The notes below the pieces were generated by a model. The model had not been told where the DNA came from. It did not search any database and saw nothing but the letters and a program-made list of their open reading frames with translations. The position numbers and the translations under genes are program-made. DNA of 64,000 nucleotides from G963663315 sp963668255 (GTDB lineage: Bacteria > Pseudomonadota > Gammaproteobacteria > Arenicellales > Poriferihabitantaceae), in assembly GCA_965116595.1 (NCBI GenBank), contig OZ220708.1:496001-560000 (forward strand), written 5' to 3'. Of this stretch, positions 51,678 to 60,346 are shown in pieces; positions within the stretch are counted from its first letter, which is position 1; the number at the start of each line of letters is the position of its first letter.

Positions 51678-51706
51678 TTGTTCACAATTATCGGTGCCTG
51701 TATACT
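51678..51706 (+). promoter_or_regulatory. sigma70-type promoter of the MidA-like methyltransferase gene
   Basis: TTGTTC (51678-51683) and TATACT (51701-51706) are spaced by 17 bp. A start near 51713 leaves about 28 bases to a GTG at 51741, and supports that downstream start over the ATG at 51636, which lies upstream of the promoter. Confidence 0.55.
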
Positions 51707-51740
51707 CGATTTCCTGTTAGGGACTGACCTCACCCACGCC

Positions 51741-52940
51741 GTGCCAAACCCACCTGACCAGATTCAACTGCAACACAGCAATACCCTCTCAAGACGGATC
51801 AAGGATGAAATCAGGGATAATCAGGGGTGGATCGGCTTCGACAGGTTCATGGATCTGGCATTATACTCCCGAGGACTCGGTTACTACAGCGCCGGGTCGG
51901 TTAAATTGGGCGCAACCGGTGATTTTGTAACCGCGCCGGAACTTGGCAACCAGTTCGCCGGATGTCTCGCCCGGCAGTGCATGGAAATTTTTGATCAACA
52001 GGAAAAAACATCGCCCGGCAACCAATCCTTGCGCACTATCGTCGAATTTGGCGCCGGTACCGGGAAACTCGCCCGCGATATACTGAGTTGCTTCAAACAG
52101 AGTGAGAGCCGCATTGACCAGTATTGGATCATGGAAACCAGCCCGGAATTAAAACAAAGACAAACACAAACCATTGCAGGACATTGTCCGGAATTTCTCC
52201 AGACCATAAGCTGGTTGACCGCCCTTCCCGATTCCGGCCTGAACGGGGTGGTAATCGCCAATGAGTTGCTGGACGCGTTACCGGTTACCCGTTTCGAAAT
52301 CGACCTCAACGGAACCCCCTTGCAGGTCGGAGTGGGTCTTGAGAACGAAGGATTCAGATACAGCCTGTCATCCGACCCGCTGGAACCCCGACTTGCCGAG
52401 CGGCTGTCCCGGTACGATCTGCCAACCGGATATCAAAGCGAGATAGGAGTTGCAGCCGAAGCCTGGGTGCGAACGGTTGGGGAAAAATTGACCCGGGGCG
52501 TTATCATCGTGATTGATTATGGCTTCCCGCAAAGGGAATTTTATCACCGGGACCGAATGGGCGGCACACTGATGTGTCACTATAGACATATCGCCCATGA
52601 CAATCCGTTTCTCTACCTGGGGTTGCAGGATATTACCGCTCATGTCGATTTCAGTGCACTGACGGAAGCAGCGCTTGATGCCGGGATGGCCCTGGCGGGC
52701 TACTGTAATCAGGCTGCGTTTCTACTTTCACTGGAGTTGCTGGATTTTTCCCGGAATGGAGATGTCGATAAAGATACCTTTGATGCGCCCTGCCCCGAAT
52801 CACTGGCAAGACTTCAGGAAATCAGGAAACTGACGTTACCGCATGAAATGGGAGAGCTGTTCAAAGTGATCGCCCTGACCAAAAACCATGATGCTCCGTT
52901 GAGCGGATTCAAGATGCAAAATTACAGGTATAGATTATGA
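51741..52940 (+). CDS. SAM-dependent methyltransferase (NDUFAF7/MidA, COG1565)
   Basis: A class I methyltransferase of about 399 residues. GFDRFMDLALYSRGLGYYSAG and GDFVTAPELGNQFAGCLARQ are the family N-terminal motifs. IVEFGAGTGKLARDIL is the SAM-binding motif I, and VVIANELLDALPVTRFE follows. The human homologue NDUFAF7 methylates an arginine of a complex I subunit. The longer frame to ATG 51636 overlaps the divergent SDR gene, and the promoter at 51678-51706 supports a start at GTG 51741. It overlaps uppP by 4 bp. Confidence 0.85.
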   Translation: MPNPPDQIQLQHSNTLSRRIKDEIRDNQGWIGFDRFMDLALYSRGLGYYSAGSVKLGATGDFVTAPELGNQFAGCLARQCMEIFDQQEKTSPGNQSLRTIVEFGAGTGKLARDILSCFKQSESRIDQYWIMETSPELKQRQTQTIAGHCPEFLQTISWLTALPDSGLNGVVIANELLDALPVTRFEIDLNGTPLQVGVGLENEGFRYSLSSDPLEPRLAERLSRYDLPTGYQSEIGVAAEAWVRTVGEKLTRGVIIVIDYGFPQREFYHRDRMGGTLMCHYRHIAHDNPFLYLGLQDITAHVDFSALTEAALDAGMALAGYCNQAAFLLSLELLDFSRNGDVDKDTFDAPCPESLARLQEIRKLTLPHEMGELFKVIALTKNHDAPLSGFKMQNYRYRL

Positions 52941-53749
52941 CGGAATGGCTTCAGGCTTTCTGGCTTGCGCTACTTCAGGGAATAACGGAATTCCTGCCGA
53001 TATCAAGCGCCGGGCATCTGGCCCTGGTTCCGGCACTATTCGACTGGCCGGATCAGGGATTGCCTTTTGATGTTGCCATACATGTCGGCACCCTGACAGC
53101 GGTAGTGATCTATTTCCGCAAGGATCTCGCCCTGATTCTGGGTGACTGGATCCGGTCCCTGTATTCAGGACAGACGACAATCCATAGCAAACTGGCCTGG
53201 TTTATTGTGTTTGCAACGGTTCTCACCGGCATCGCCGGTCTGGTATTGGAAGAAGTGGTTATCAACGTGGCGAGAAAACCGGTTCCAATCGCCATTGCGA
53301 CCCTGTTTTTCGGAATTGTTCTCGGCATGACTGACAGGCTCGGAAGGAAGACCAGGGCACTTGAAACTCTTGGCTGGAAAGATGTTTTCGTGATTGGCTC
53401 CGCCCAGGTGCTGGCGCTGATTCCAGGTACTTCCCGTTCCGGGATAACCATTTCTGCCGGACTGATGGTAGGTTTGACCCGGGAGGCTGCCACTCGATTT
53501 TCGTTTCTGATGGCCATCCCGATCATTACACTGGCCGGAATCTGGCAAACCAGAAATATCATTGTTGATTCGACTCAAACCGGATGGCAGACACAATGGG
53601 GAATTCTGGTCTTTGCAACTCTCGTTTCAGCAATTGTTGCGTTTGTTTGCGTGCATTATTTCCTGCAATTCGTACAACGTTTCAGCCTGATGCCTTTCGT
53701 GATATATCGGCTGATTTTGGGAGTGATTTTACTGGCGCTGTTCCTGTAA
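52937..53749 (+). CDS. uppP: undecaprenyl-diphosphatase (BacA/UppP)
   Basis: A 270-residue inner-membrane enzyme that dephosphorylates undecaprenyl diphosphate to recycle the cell-wall lipid carrier. Family motifs are LLQGITEFLPISSAGHLAL (residues 13-31) and QVLALIPGTSRSGITISAGL, with the catalytic serine and arginine of the second. The protein has seven to eight helices. The ATG overlaps the end of the methyltransferase gene by 4 bp. Confidence 0.96.
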   Translation: MTEWLQAFWLALLQGITEFLPISSAGHLALVPALFDWPDQGLPFDVAIHVGTLTAVVIYFRKDLALILGDWIRSLYSGQTTIHSKLAWFIVFATVLTGIAGLVLEEVVINVARKPVPIAIATLFFGIVLGMTDRLGRKTRALETLGWKDVFVIGSAQVLALIPGTSRSGITISAGLMVGLTREAATRFSFLMAIPIITLAGIWQTRNIIVDSTQTGWQTQWGILVFATLVSAIVAFVCVHYFLQFVQRFSLMPFVIYRLILGVILLALFL

Positions 53750-53785
53750 AATCACGCCTTTTGAATCTACGGTATTAATGTTGAA

Positions 53786-54634
53786 ATGAGAATGACTGCC
53801 GAACAATTTCTCAAATGGCCGAATAAAGCCATCACCCTGCTGGGCATGTCCGGCGTGGGTAAAACAACATTCAGTTCGAAACTGCCTTCCGATACCTGGT
53901 TTCACTACTCCGGGGATTATCGCATCGGCACAAAATATCTTGATGAGCCGATCCTTGACAACATAAAAACCCATGCGATGCAGAACGACTTCCTTCGGGG
54001 TTTATTGCTGAGTGATTCAATTCACATCCGCAACAACATTACCACCGAGCATTTGCACCCGATTTCGCAGTTTCTGGGTATGATCGGCAACCCTGAACTC
54101 GGCGGACTGGATGTCCGGGAGTTCAAACGCAGGCAGGCGCTTTTCCGCGACGCCGAAGTGCAGACAATGTCCGATGTCGATCTGTTCATGCATAAAGCCC
54201 GGGAGATTTATCGATACCCGCACTTTGTCAATGACGCTGGCGGCAGTGTCTGCGGTCTCAACGACGAAGAATGCTGGCAACACTTGTCGGAAATCACCGT
54301 AATCCTTTACCTTGAAGCAAGCGATGAAATGGAGCAGTTGCTGCTGGAGCGAGCCGTACAGAACCCCAAGCCACTGTTCTTCGAAAATGAATTTCTTGAT
54401 CAGCACCTGCAAATGTATCTTGAGGACAATGATTTGAAACTTGTCAGCGAGATCGTTCCGGAGGAGTTTTTCCAATGGGTGTTTCCAGGCCTGATGGGTT
54501 TTCGCAGATCCCAGTATCAGGCTATCGCACACAAATACGGTTATACGATCAATGCAGAAAAAATTCTCGAATCGCGCGATGAAAAAGACATCATTGACCT
54601 GATTTACAGCAGCATGCACGACGGTATTGATTGA
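53786..54634 (+). CDS. P-loop ATPase of unknown function upstream of metA
   Basis: A 282-residue protein with a P-loop near the N-terminus, LLGMSGVGKTTFSSKLP (residues 18-34), and an acidic GDYRIGTKYLDEP right after. Later features are LGGLDVREFKRR, and FVNDAGGSVCGLNDEECWQHLSEITVILYLEASDEME, which includes a hydrophobic strand that could act as Walker B. The family is conserved but not named here. It precedes the metA-like gene, which begins 8 bp after the stop (or overlaps by 4 bp if the TTG at 54631 is used), so the two are coupled. The function is unknown; a kinase-like or switch role is possible. Confidence 0.75.
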   Translation: MRMTAEQFLKWPNKAITLLGMSGVGKTTFSSKLPSDTWFHYSGDYRIGTKYLDEPILDNIKTHAMQNDFLRGLLLSDSIHIRNNITTEHLHPISQFLGMIGNPELGGLDVREFKRRQALFRDAEVQTMSDVDLFMHKAREIYRYPHFVNDAGGSVCGLNDEECWQHLSEITVILYLEASDEMEQLLLERAVQNPKPLFFENEFLDQHLQMYLEDNDLKLVSEIVPEEFFQWVFPGLMGFRRSQYQAIAHKYGYTINAEKILESRDEKDIIDLIYSSMHDGID

Positions 54635-54642
54635 CGTTTGAT

Positions 54643-55725
54643 ATGCCTCTGGTTGCCCATTCCGATTTACCCAGTTTTGATCGACTCCGTCAGGAAGGAC
54701 AGGAAGTACTGCTCCCGGGCAGAGCAGAAAAACAGGACATCAGGGAAATGCACATCGGTCTTCTTAATATGATGCCCGATGCGGCGTTACAGGCTACCGA
54801 AAGACAATTTCTGAGACTGGTCGGGTCCTGTAATCGAATTGCGCAATTTTACGTTCACCCGTTTACCTTTCCCCAGATTCCCAGAGACGAATCCACAAAG
54901 CAACACATTGATAAATATTACCGCAGCTTTGAAGAGTTAAAGGAGTCCGGACTTGATGCATTGATTTTGTCAGGCGCCAATCCGATACTGAGTGATATTT
55001 CGCAGGAACCCTTCTGGCAGCCGCTTGAGGAAGTTGTTGACTGGGCCAAAACCAACGTTTGCTCTGTAATGTGTTCCTGTCTGGCAACGCACGCTATCGT
55101 CCAGCAATTATGGGGAATTGAGCGTTACCCGCTGCCACAGAAGCGATGGGGTGTTTATTCCAACCGCATCACTAATCAATATCATCCACTGACCATCAAC
55201 ATTGACAGTCGATTCGATGCCCCGCATTCCCATGTCTATGAGGTCAATTCAAACCAGTTTCGGCAAGCAGGTTTAATTGTCCTGGCAGAAAGCCGGGAAT
55301 CGGATTTGCATCTGGGGGTAAGCCCTGACGGATTGCGATTTGTTTTCTTCCAGGGGCATCCCGAATATGACGCAGTAAGCCTGTTGAAAGAGTATAAAAG
55401 GGAGGTCGTTCGATTTGCCAATGGAGTGCGTCCGGATTATACACCTCCTCCTGAACACTATTTTTTCGATGAAGCGATGGAAGTGATTACCGCTTATGAA
55501 CGCGAAGTACTGCAGCACAAGGGGGACGTAAGTAATCTGAGACCCTTTCCAGAGGAAGAACTGTCCCGTCTGGTTGATATCACATGGTCGGATACCGGCA
55601 AGGCCATCATCAATAACTGGCTGGGCCTGATTTATCAAGTCACAAATAATGACAGGAAGAAGGTATTCATGGATGGAATAGATCCCGACGACCCACTGGG
55701 GTTAATCGCCTCGGGCACAATTTGA
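54643..55725 (+). CDS. metA: homoserine O-acyltransferase (MetA/HTS superfamily), divergent
   Basis: A 360-residue enzyme of the HTS superfamily (PF04204), which acylates homoserine for methionine biosynthesis. The active-site cysteine is in VMCSCLATHAIVQQLWG. Further motifs are MHIGLLNMMPDAALQATERQFLRL and FFQGHPEYDAVSLLKEYKRE (catalytic His and Glu). In characterised enzymes residue 111 selects the donor, Glu for acetyl-CoA and Gly for succinyl-CoA. The equivalent segment here is LSGANPILSDI, with Ile at that place, so donor is uncertain. The start was set at ATG 54643; TTG 54631 is an alternative. Confidence 0.85.
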   Translation: MPLVAHSDLPSFDRLRQEGQEVLLPGRAEKQDIREMHIGLLNMMPDAALQATERQFLRLVGSCNRIAQFYVHPFTFPQIPRDESTKQHIDKYYRSFEELKESGLDALILSGANPILSDISQEPFWQPLEEVVDWAKTNVCSVMCSCLATHAIVQQLWGIERYPLPQKRWGVYSNRITNQYHPLTINIDSRFDAPHSHVYEVNSNQFRQAGLIVLAESRESDLHLGVSPDGLRFVFFQGHPEYDAVSLLKEYKREVVRFANGVRPDYTPPPEHYFFDEAMEVITAYEREVLQHKGDVSNLRPFPEEELSRLVDITWSDTGKAIINNWLGLIYQVTNNDRKKVFMDGIDPDDPLGLIASGTI

Positions 55726-55774
55726 CCCGGATATGCCGTCAATTTACTGCCATTATCCTGCGATCGAAGTTGAT

Positions 55775-56881
55775 TCAGGATAAATGCGGTCTGGAAAGAT
55801 AGTCGTCAGAGCTCATTTCAATCAAGCGGCTGGCGGTGCGTTTAAAAGGTTCCGCCAGTCTTTTGCCAACATAAATTCTGTTGGGCAACCGGGCCGAAGA
55901 AACGATCAGATTGACATTGCGGTCATATAATTCATCTATAAGTTCGATCAACCGTCTTGCCGCATCATCCATGGCAGCGGTCAACTGTGGAATATTTGAC
56001 AATATCACCGTATGGTATTGACGGGCAATCTGAATGAAATCCTGTTTTGAGCGGTGGGTCTGACATAATCCGGCAAACTCAAACCAGATTACCCCGGATT
56101 CGACTGCACACACTTCGACCATACGGTCATTGATCGTGATCGATTTGCCTTTGCCCGGGTTACCGGTAAGAACACTGAAACAATGGCGTAGCTTCGATGT
56201 GGTCTCATCACCACTGTGAATATGAAAAATGTCTTCATCACGCAAATGGGCCATGCGATAATCATTGCCATTATCCACTTCGACCGAATCGATATTATTT
56301 TCGAGTAATGCGATAGCCGGCATGAAGCGCTCCCGTTGCAGCCCGCCCGAATACAGGTTTTGTGGTCGGGTGTTTGAGGTCGTGACCAACACCATACCAC
56401 GCCGAAACAGGTGCCTGAGCAAGCCTGACATGATCATCGCATCGGTAATGTCAGTGACTGAAAACTCATCCAGACAAAGCACACGCCATTGCGAAACCCA
56501 TTTTTCGACGACAATTCCAAGCGGGTCGGGTTGGTCCTTGACCCTGTTTTTTTCGTCATGCACGGATTGCATGAAGCGATGGAAATGAATACGCTGAGAT
56601 GACCGGACAGGGAGTGATTGATGGAACAGGTCCATCAGCAGTGTCTTGCCTGTCCCTACCCCTCCCCATAAATAGAGACCCCTGACAGCCGTCTGATCAG
56701 GGCGTGCAAACCAGTTTCGGTACCGCGTCCAAACCCGGTTTGGTGTCGACAGCTGAGCAATCAATTGATGATAGAGAGCATCAAGTTTCTCTACCGCGGC
56801 CAGTTGGGCCGAATCCATTTCGAGTTCACCCCGGCCCACCCTGGCCTGATAATCCCGCATTGGAGAAGAGTTCGAATTCAT
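55775..56881 (-). CDS. zapE: cell division protein ZapE (AFG1-like ATPase)
   Basis: A 368-residue AAA-type ATPase of the ZapE family. ZapE associates with the Z-ring at late division and responds to low oxygen and heat in E. coli. Walker A GGVGTGKT is at 73-80 and Walker B VLCLDEFSVTDITDAMIM follows. LYSGGLQRERFMPAI and HRSKQDFIQIARQYHTVILSNIPQLT are also family motifs. The C-terminal LIELIDELYDRNVNLIVSSA is typical. It is convergent with the metA gene. Confidence 0.92.
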   Translation of the reverse strand: MNSNSSPMRDYQARVGRGELEMDSAQLAAVEKLDALYHQLIAQLSTPNRVWTRYRNWFARPDQTAVRGLYLWGGVGTGKTLLMDLFHQSLPVRSSQRIHFHRFMQSVHDEKNRVKDQPDPLGIVVEKWVSQWRVLCLDEFSVTDITDAMIMSGLLRHLFRRGMVLVTTSNTRPQNLYSGGLQRERFMPAIALLENNIDSVEVDNGNDYRMAHLRDEDIFHIHSGDETTSKLRHCFSVLTGNPGKGKSITINDRMVEVCAVESGVIWFEFAGLCQTHRSKQDFIQIARQYHTVILSNIPQLTAAMDDAARRLIELIDELYDRNVNLIVSSARLPNRIYVGKRLAEPFKRTASRLIEMSSDDYLSRPHLS

Positions 56882-56989
56882 TGCCCGAACATTGCCAGTT
56901 CATAATCATGGAAACCGATATCCAATTTATGTAAGATCACGGTTCGCCGGTTCCCCCGCCCAATTTCAGTTCTTCGGAGGTATTCGCAG

Positions 56990-57793
56990 TTGAGAGCGCT
57001 GTTGGACAATGTATTGAGTATTGCTGTGGCTGCGGGTCGGGAAATTCTTGAAGTTTATCAAAATCCCTTCGAAGTTGAATATAAAGACGACGGGTCTTTT
57101 CTGACAGCGGCCGATCAAAGGGCTCACGATTTAATACTGGCAGAGCTTGGCAGGCTGACCCCGGGAATCCCTGTTCTGTCTGAAGAATCGAACCCGGAAA
57201 TTTTTCAGGTACGCAGGCAATGGAACAGGTTCTGGCTGGTTGATCCACTCGATGGCACCCGGGAATTCGTCAAAAGAAGAGGAAACTTCACGGTAAATAT
57301 TGCGTTGATTGACAACGGTTCATCAATATTGGGCGTGGTGCATACTCCGGTAAAAAATATCAGCCATTACGCCGCACTCGGAATCGGCGCCTTTCGAAGT
57401 GACGAGGACTCGGGCATCAACGCAATTCGCACACGTACAATGGGCGCAGGAAAAACGACAATGGTGATAAGCCATTCTCATTCAGGAGCACAAACCGAGA
57501 TATATCGTCAGAATCTGGAGAGCCAGGTCGGTGAAGTGGATATCGTCAGCATGGGTAGTTCATTGAAGATCTGCGTGGTCGCTGAAGGCTCGGCAGATGT
57601 TTATCCCCGGCTCGGCCCCACCTCTGAATGGGATACGGCAGCGGCTCACTGCGTACTTGACGTTGCCGGAGGCGTCATGATCGATCTGCATGGAAACTGT
57701 CTTCGATACAACAAACCCGAAATATTGAATCCCTGGTTTCTGGCCTGCGGAGACAAATCGGTGGATTGGACAAAATATCTGGGGAAAAGTTGA
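56990..57793 (+). CDS. cysQ: 3'(2'),5'-bisphosphate nucleotidase CysQ
   Basis: A 267-residue Li-sensitive phosphatase of the inositol monophosphatase superfamily, hydrolysing 3'-phosphoadenosine 5'-phosphate in sulfate assimilation. Metal motifs are VLSEESNPE and VDPLDGTREFVKR, followed by WDTAAAHCVLDVAGG, all characteristic. The start is TTG at 56990 with GGAGG nine bases upstream. It is divergent from zapE with a short shared region. Confidence 0.92.
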   Translation: MRALLDNVLSIAVAAGREILEVYQNPFEVEYKDDGSFLTAADQRAHDLILAELGRLTPGIPVLSEESNPEIFQVRRQWNRFWLVDPLDGTREFVKRRGNFTVNIALIDNGSSILGVVHTPVKNISHYAALGIGAFRSDEDSGINAIRTRTMGAGKTTMVISHSHSGAQTEIYRQNLESQVGEVDIVSMGSSLKICVVAEGSADVYPRLGPTSEWDTAAAHCVLDVAGGVMIDLHGNCLRYNKPEILNPWFLACGDKSVDWTKYLGKS

Positions 57794-57834
57794 TTTTACA
57801 ATCGAACGCATTCTGATTGCGGCGCCACAAGTGG

Positions 57835-57863
57835 TTGACCTCAAAGCCAACAACGAGTAGGCT
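57835..57863 (+). promoter_or_regulatory. possible promoter of adk
   Basis: TTGACC (57835-57840) and TAGGCT (57858-57863) are spaced by 17 bp, 45 bp before the adk ATG. The -10 is weak. Nothing else in the 115-bp gap looks better. Confidence 0.35.
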
Positions 57864-57908
57864 TTTCACCCGATACCTACAATATAAAAGCAACTGCGAG
57901 TTTCAGTC

Positions 57909-58820
57909 ATGCGTATAGCAATTCTAGGTGGCCCGGGTTCGGGCAAGGGTACACAGGCCAAACTGCTGTCCGAACGCTATCGTGTTCCACAGATATCCAC
58001 CGGAGACCTGTTGCGGGATGCCGTCAAAAACGATCAGGGCCTGGGTGCGCAAGTCAAGGAATTGATGGACAACGGGCAACTGGTCAGCGACAGTATTGTT
58101 TCGAAGCTGCTCGAGGATCGTCTCATAAACAAGGACACCAGACGTGGATTCATCGTTGATGGTTATCCCAGAAGCATTCCCCAGGCGCAAACACTCGATA
58201 CCCTGCTCGGCATGCTTGGGAAGCCCCTGCAAATCGCAATTAATATCGATGTGGATGGTGACATTCTGGTGAAACGGATAACCGGGAGAATTTCCTGTGT
58301 GGATTGTGGGGCTATTTACAATGAACACTTCTTCCCCCCGAAAGTCGCAAATAAATGCGACAAATGCGGAGGCGGCAATTTCGAGTCGCGCGATGATGAT
58401 ACTGTGGAAACAGTAACAATGCGTCTCGAAGTCTACCATCGGGAAACAGCTCCGCTGATCACCTACTATCGTGCCCAGCACAAGCTGCGGACCATGACGG
58501 GTACGGGAGATATCGATCAGATTCATCAAAAGCTGTGCGACATCATAGATCTCGAAATCCGACCTCTGCAAATCAAGACCCTGGAAGTGGCAACCGATAA
58601 CAGCGATGAAGAGGAATCCACGATTATTGCCGGAGGAAAGGTAAATCGTATTAAAGTGCCCGCCAAAAAGAAACTCCCCGGAAAAAAACCGCAGTTGAAA
58701 AAGACCGCGAAAGAAAAACCGGTGACGAAAAAGGCCGCCTCGAAAAAGACGTCCAGACGACCGGCAGCGAAAAAAGTCCCTGCAAAAAAGGTGCGTACCA
58801 AAAAACAGCAGCAATCCTGA
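57909..58820 (+). CDS. adk: adenylate kinase with histone-H1-like basic tail
   Basis: A 303-residue protein. Residues 1-215 are a typical adenylate kinase: P-loop GGPGSGKGT (7-15), DGYPRS, and a zinc-type LID with Cys130, 133, 150 and 153. It interconverts ATP+AMP and 2 ADP. Residues 216-243 form a linker, and 244-303 a tail rich in lysine, alanine and proline (21 Lys and 4 Arg of 60) with repeated PAKK and KKTA units, like histone H1 or AlgP-type C-termini. The tail is in the same frame and ends with its own stop. It probably binds nucleic acid or acts as a polyanion contact. This fusion is unusual. Confidence 0.93.
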   Translation: MRIAILGGPGSGKGTQAKLLSERYRVPQISTGDLLRDAVKNDQGLGAQVKELMDNGQLVSDSIVSKLLEDRLINKDTRRGFIVDGYPRSIPQAQTLDTLLGMLGKPLQIAINIDVDGDILVKRITGRISCVDCGAIYNEHFFPPKVANKCDKCGGGNFESRDDDTVETVTMRLEVYHRETAPLITYYRAQHKLRTMTGTGDIDQIHQKLCDIIDLEIRPLQIKTLEVATDNSDEEESTIIAGGKVNRIKVPAKKKLPGKKPQLKKTAKEKPVTKKAASKKTSRRPAAKKVPAKKVRTKKQQQS

Positions 58821-58841
58821 CAGCAATCAGGCAAACTCGAT

Positions 58842-59852
58842 ATGCCACAGTTATCAGGTACCTGGCCTCGAACCCGACTACGGCGAATGCGCCGTGATGA
58901 CTTCAGCCGTCGATTGATCAGGGAATCGACACTGACTGTTTCTGATCTGATTCAACCGGTGTTTGTTCGTGAGGGTCATGCCGAAAGTGAGGCAGTGCCG
59001 TCGATGCCGGGGGTGAATCGCTTGTCCATTGATCTGCTGGTGGAAAAATCCAGGCAATATCATAATCTCGGTATTCCCGCCGTCGTGCTTTTCCCAGCCA
59101 CCCCGAAACAGGCAAAGAGTGACGATGCAGCAGAGGCATGGAACCCGGACGGGCTGGTTCAAAGGGCGATTGATGCAATCAAGAATGCAGTTCCTGAACT
59201 CGGGGTGATAACCGATGTAGCGCTGGACCCCTATACCAGCCATGGTCAGGATGGACTGATCGATGAATCCGGTTATGTGGTCAATGACAAAACCGTTGAC
59301 GCGCTGGTCAAGCAGGCATTTTCTCATGCAAAGGCTGGAGCAGATGTAGTTGCGCCTTCGGATATGATGGATGGCAGGATAGGCGCCATTCGCAATATTC
59401 TGGAAGAGAACGGATTTGTCAATACACGAATTCTTTCTTACGCAGCAAAGTATGCGTCGAGCTACTACGGGCCGTTCCGGGATGCAGTGGGGTCTGCTTC
59501 CAATCTTGCCGGCAGCAACAAATTCAGTTACCAGATGGACCCGGCAAATGGTGATGAAGCGCTGAGGGAAGTTGCGATTGATATCGAGGAAGGCGCTGAT
59601 ATGATCATGATCAAACCGGGAACGCCTTATCTTGATATCATCTGGAGAGTGAAACAACAATTTGCAATGCCCACTTTTGCCTACCAGGTCAGTGGTGAAT
59701 ATGCGATGTTCCGCGCAGCAGGACTCAATGGCTGGGTTGATGAAAAGGCCGTGGTGATGGAAGCGATGACAGGCTTCAAGCGAGCGGGATGCGACGGGGT
59801 TCTGACTTATTATGCTGAAGAACTTGCCAACTGGATCCATCAGTACGGCTGA
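58842..59852 (+). CDS. hemB: delta-aminolevulinic acid dehydratase
   Basis: A 336-residue porphobilinogen synthase in haem biosynthesis. The two Schiff-base lysines are K203 (SYAAKYASSYYG) and K258 (MIMIKPGTPYLD). The metal-site segment reads DPYTSHGQDGL, without the cysteine triplet of zinc-dependent forms, so this is the magnesium-dependent type. The start MPQLSGTWPRTRLRRMRR is typical. It follows adk by 21 bp. Confidence 0.96.
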   Translation: MPQLSGTWPRTRLRRMRRDDFSRRLIRESTLTVSDLIQPVFVREGHAESEAVPSMPGVNRLSIDLLVEKSRQYHNLGIPAVVLFPATPKQAKSDDAAEAWNPDGLVQRAIDAIKNAVPELGVITDVALDPYTSHGQDGLIDESGYVVNDKTVDALVKQAFSHAKAGADVVAPSDMMDGRIGAIRNILEENGFVNTRILSYAAKYASSYYGPFRDAVGSASNLAGSNKFSYQMDPANGDEALREVAIDIEEGADMIMIKPGTPYLDIIWRVKQQFAMPTFAYQVSGEYAMFRAAGLNGWVDEKAVVMEAMTGFKRAGCDGVLTYYAEELANWIHQYG

Positions 59853-59948
59853 TTCTCCTGCTGGCAGTCTGCACAGGATTCTCCTTCCCTTACAATCCGG
59901 TCTTGAAATTTCGCGTACAATACACACTTCACCCTGATCCTTTGTGTC

Positions 59949-60311
59949 ATGAGTAAAAACGTTCCAACAGAAATCTACCTTAATCGCAGAACCCGGATGT
60001 TAACCATTTCATTCGAGCAAGAGGTCTTTGAACTGAGTTGTGAATATCTTCGTGTGCATTCTCCATCGGCTGAGGTTCAGGGTCATGGTCCGGGCCAGGA
60101 TGTGCTGCAAACAGGCAAGGAAAACGTCAATATTGATTCGATAGAATCGGTCGGGAACTATGGAATCAAGCCGGTGTTTGATGATGGTCATGACACCGGC
60201 ATCTTCTCCTGGGACACGCTTTACAAATTAGCCATAAATCAAAATGAAAACTGGGAGCGTTACATGCAGCGACTGGAAGACGCGGGCATAACCAGAAAAC
60301 TCGATTCCTGA
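59949..60311 (+). CDS. DUF971 protein (gamma-butyrobetaine hydroxylase N-terminal-like)
   Basis: A 120-residue protein with the DUF971 fold, IYLNRRTRMLTISFEQEVFELSCEYLRVHSPSAEVQGHG and DGHDTGIFSWDTLYKLA. In eukaryotic gamma-butyrobetaine hydroxylase this forms the N-terminal zinc-binding part. Stand-alone bacterial versions are widespread and often lie near ubiE, as here (35 bp upstream of ubiE). The function is unproven; iron-sulfur cluster-related roles have been proposed for some homologues. Confidence 0.85.
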   Translation: MSKNVPTEIYLNRRTRMLTISFEQEVFELSCEYLRVHSPSAEVQGHGPGQDVLQTGKENVNIDSIESVGNYGIKPVFDDGHDTGIFSWDTLYKLAINQNENWERYMQRLEDAGITRKLDS

Positions 60312-60346
60312 TTGCACCCGGCACTGGGCAAAGACACGCAAAGGAA

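Noticed and set aside
57924..58826. A 300-codon open frame antisense to adk
   Set aside because: It is a shadow of the conserved adk frame; the antisense translation has no recognisable motif, and the tail region produces only Phe- and Arg-rich low-complexity sequence.
58878..59927. A 349-codon open frame antisense to hemB
   Set aside because: The hemB frame has all catalytic residues; the antisense frame has no domain and no ribosome site or promoter was seen.
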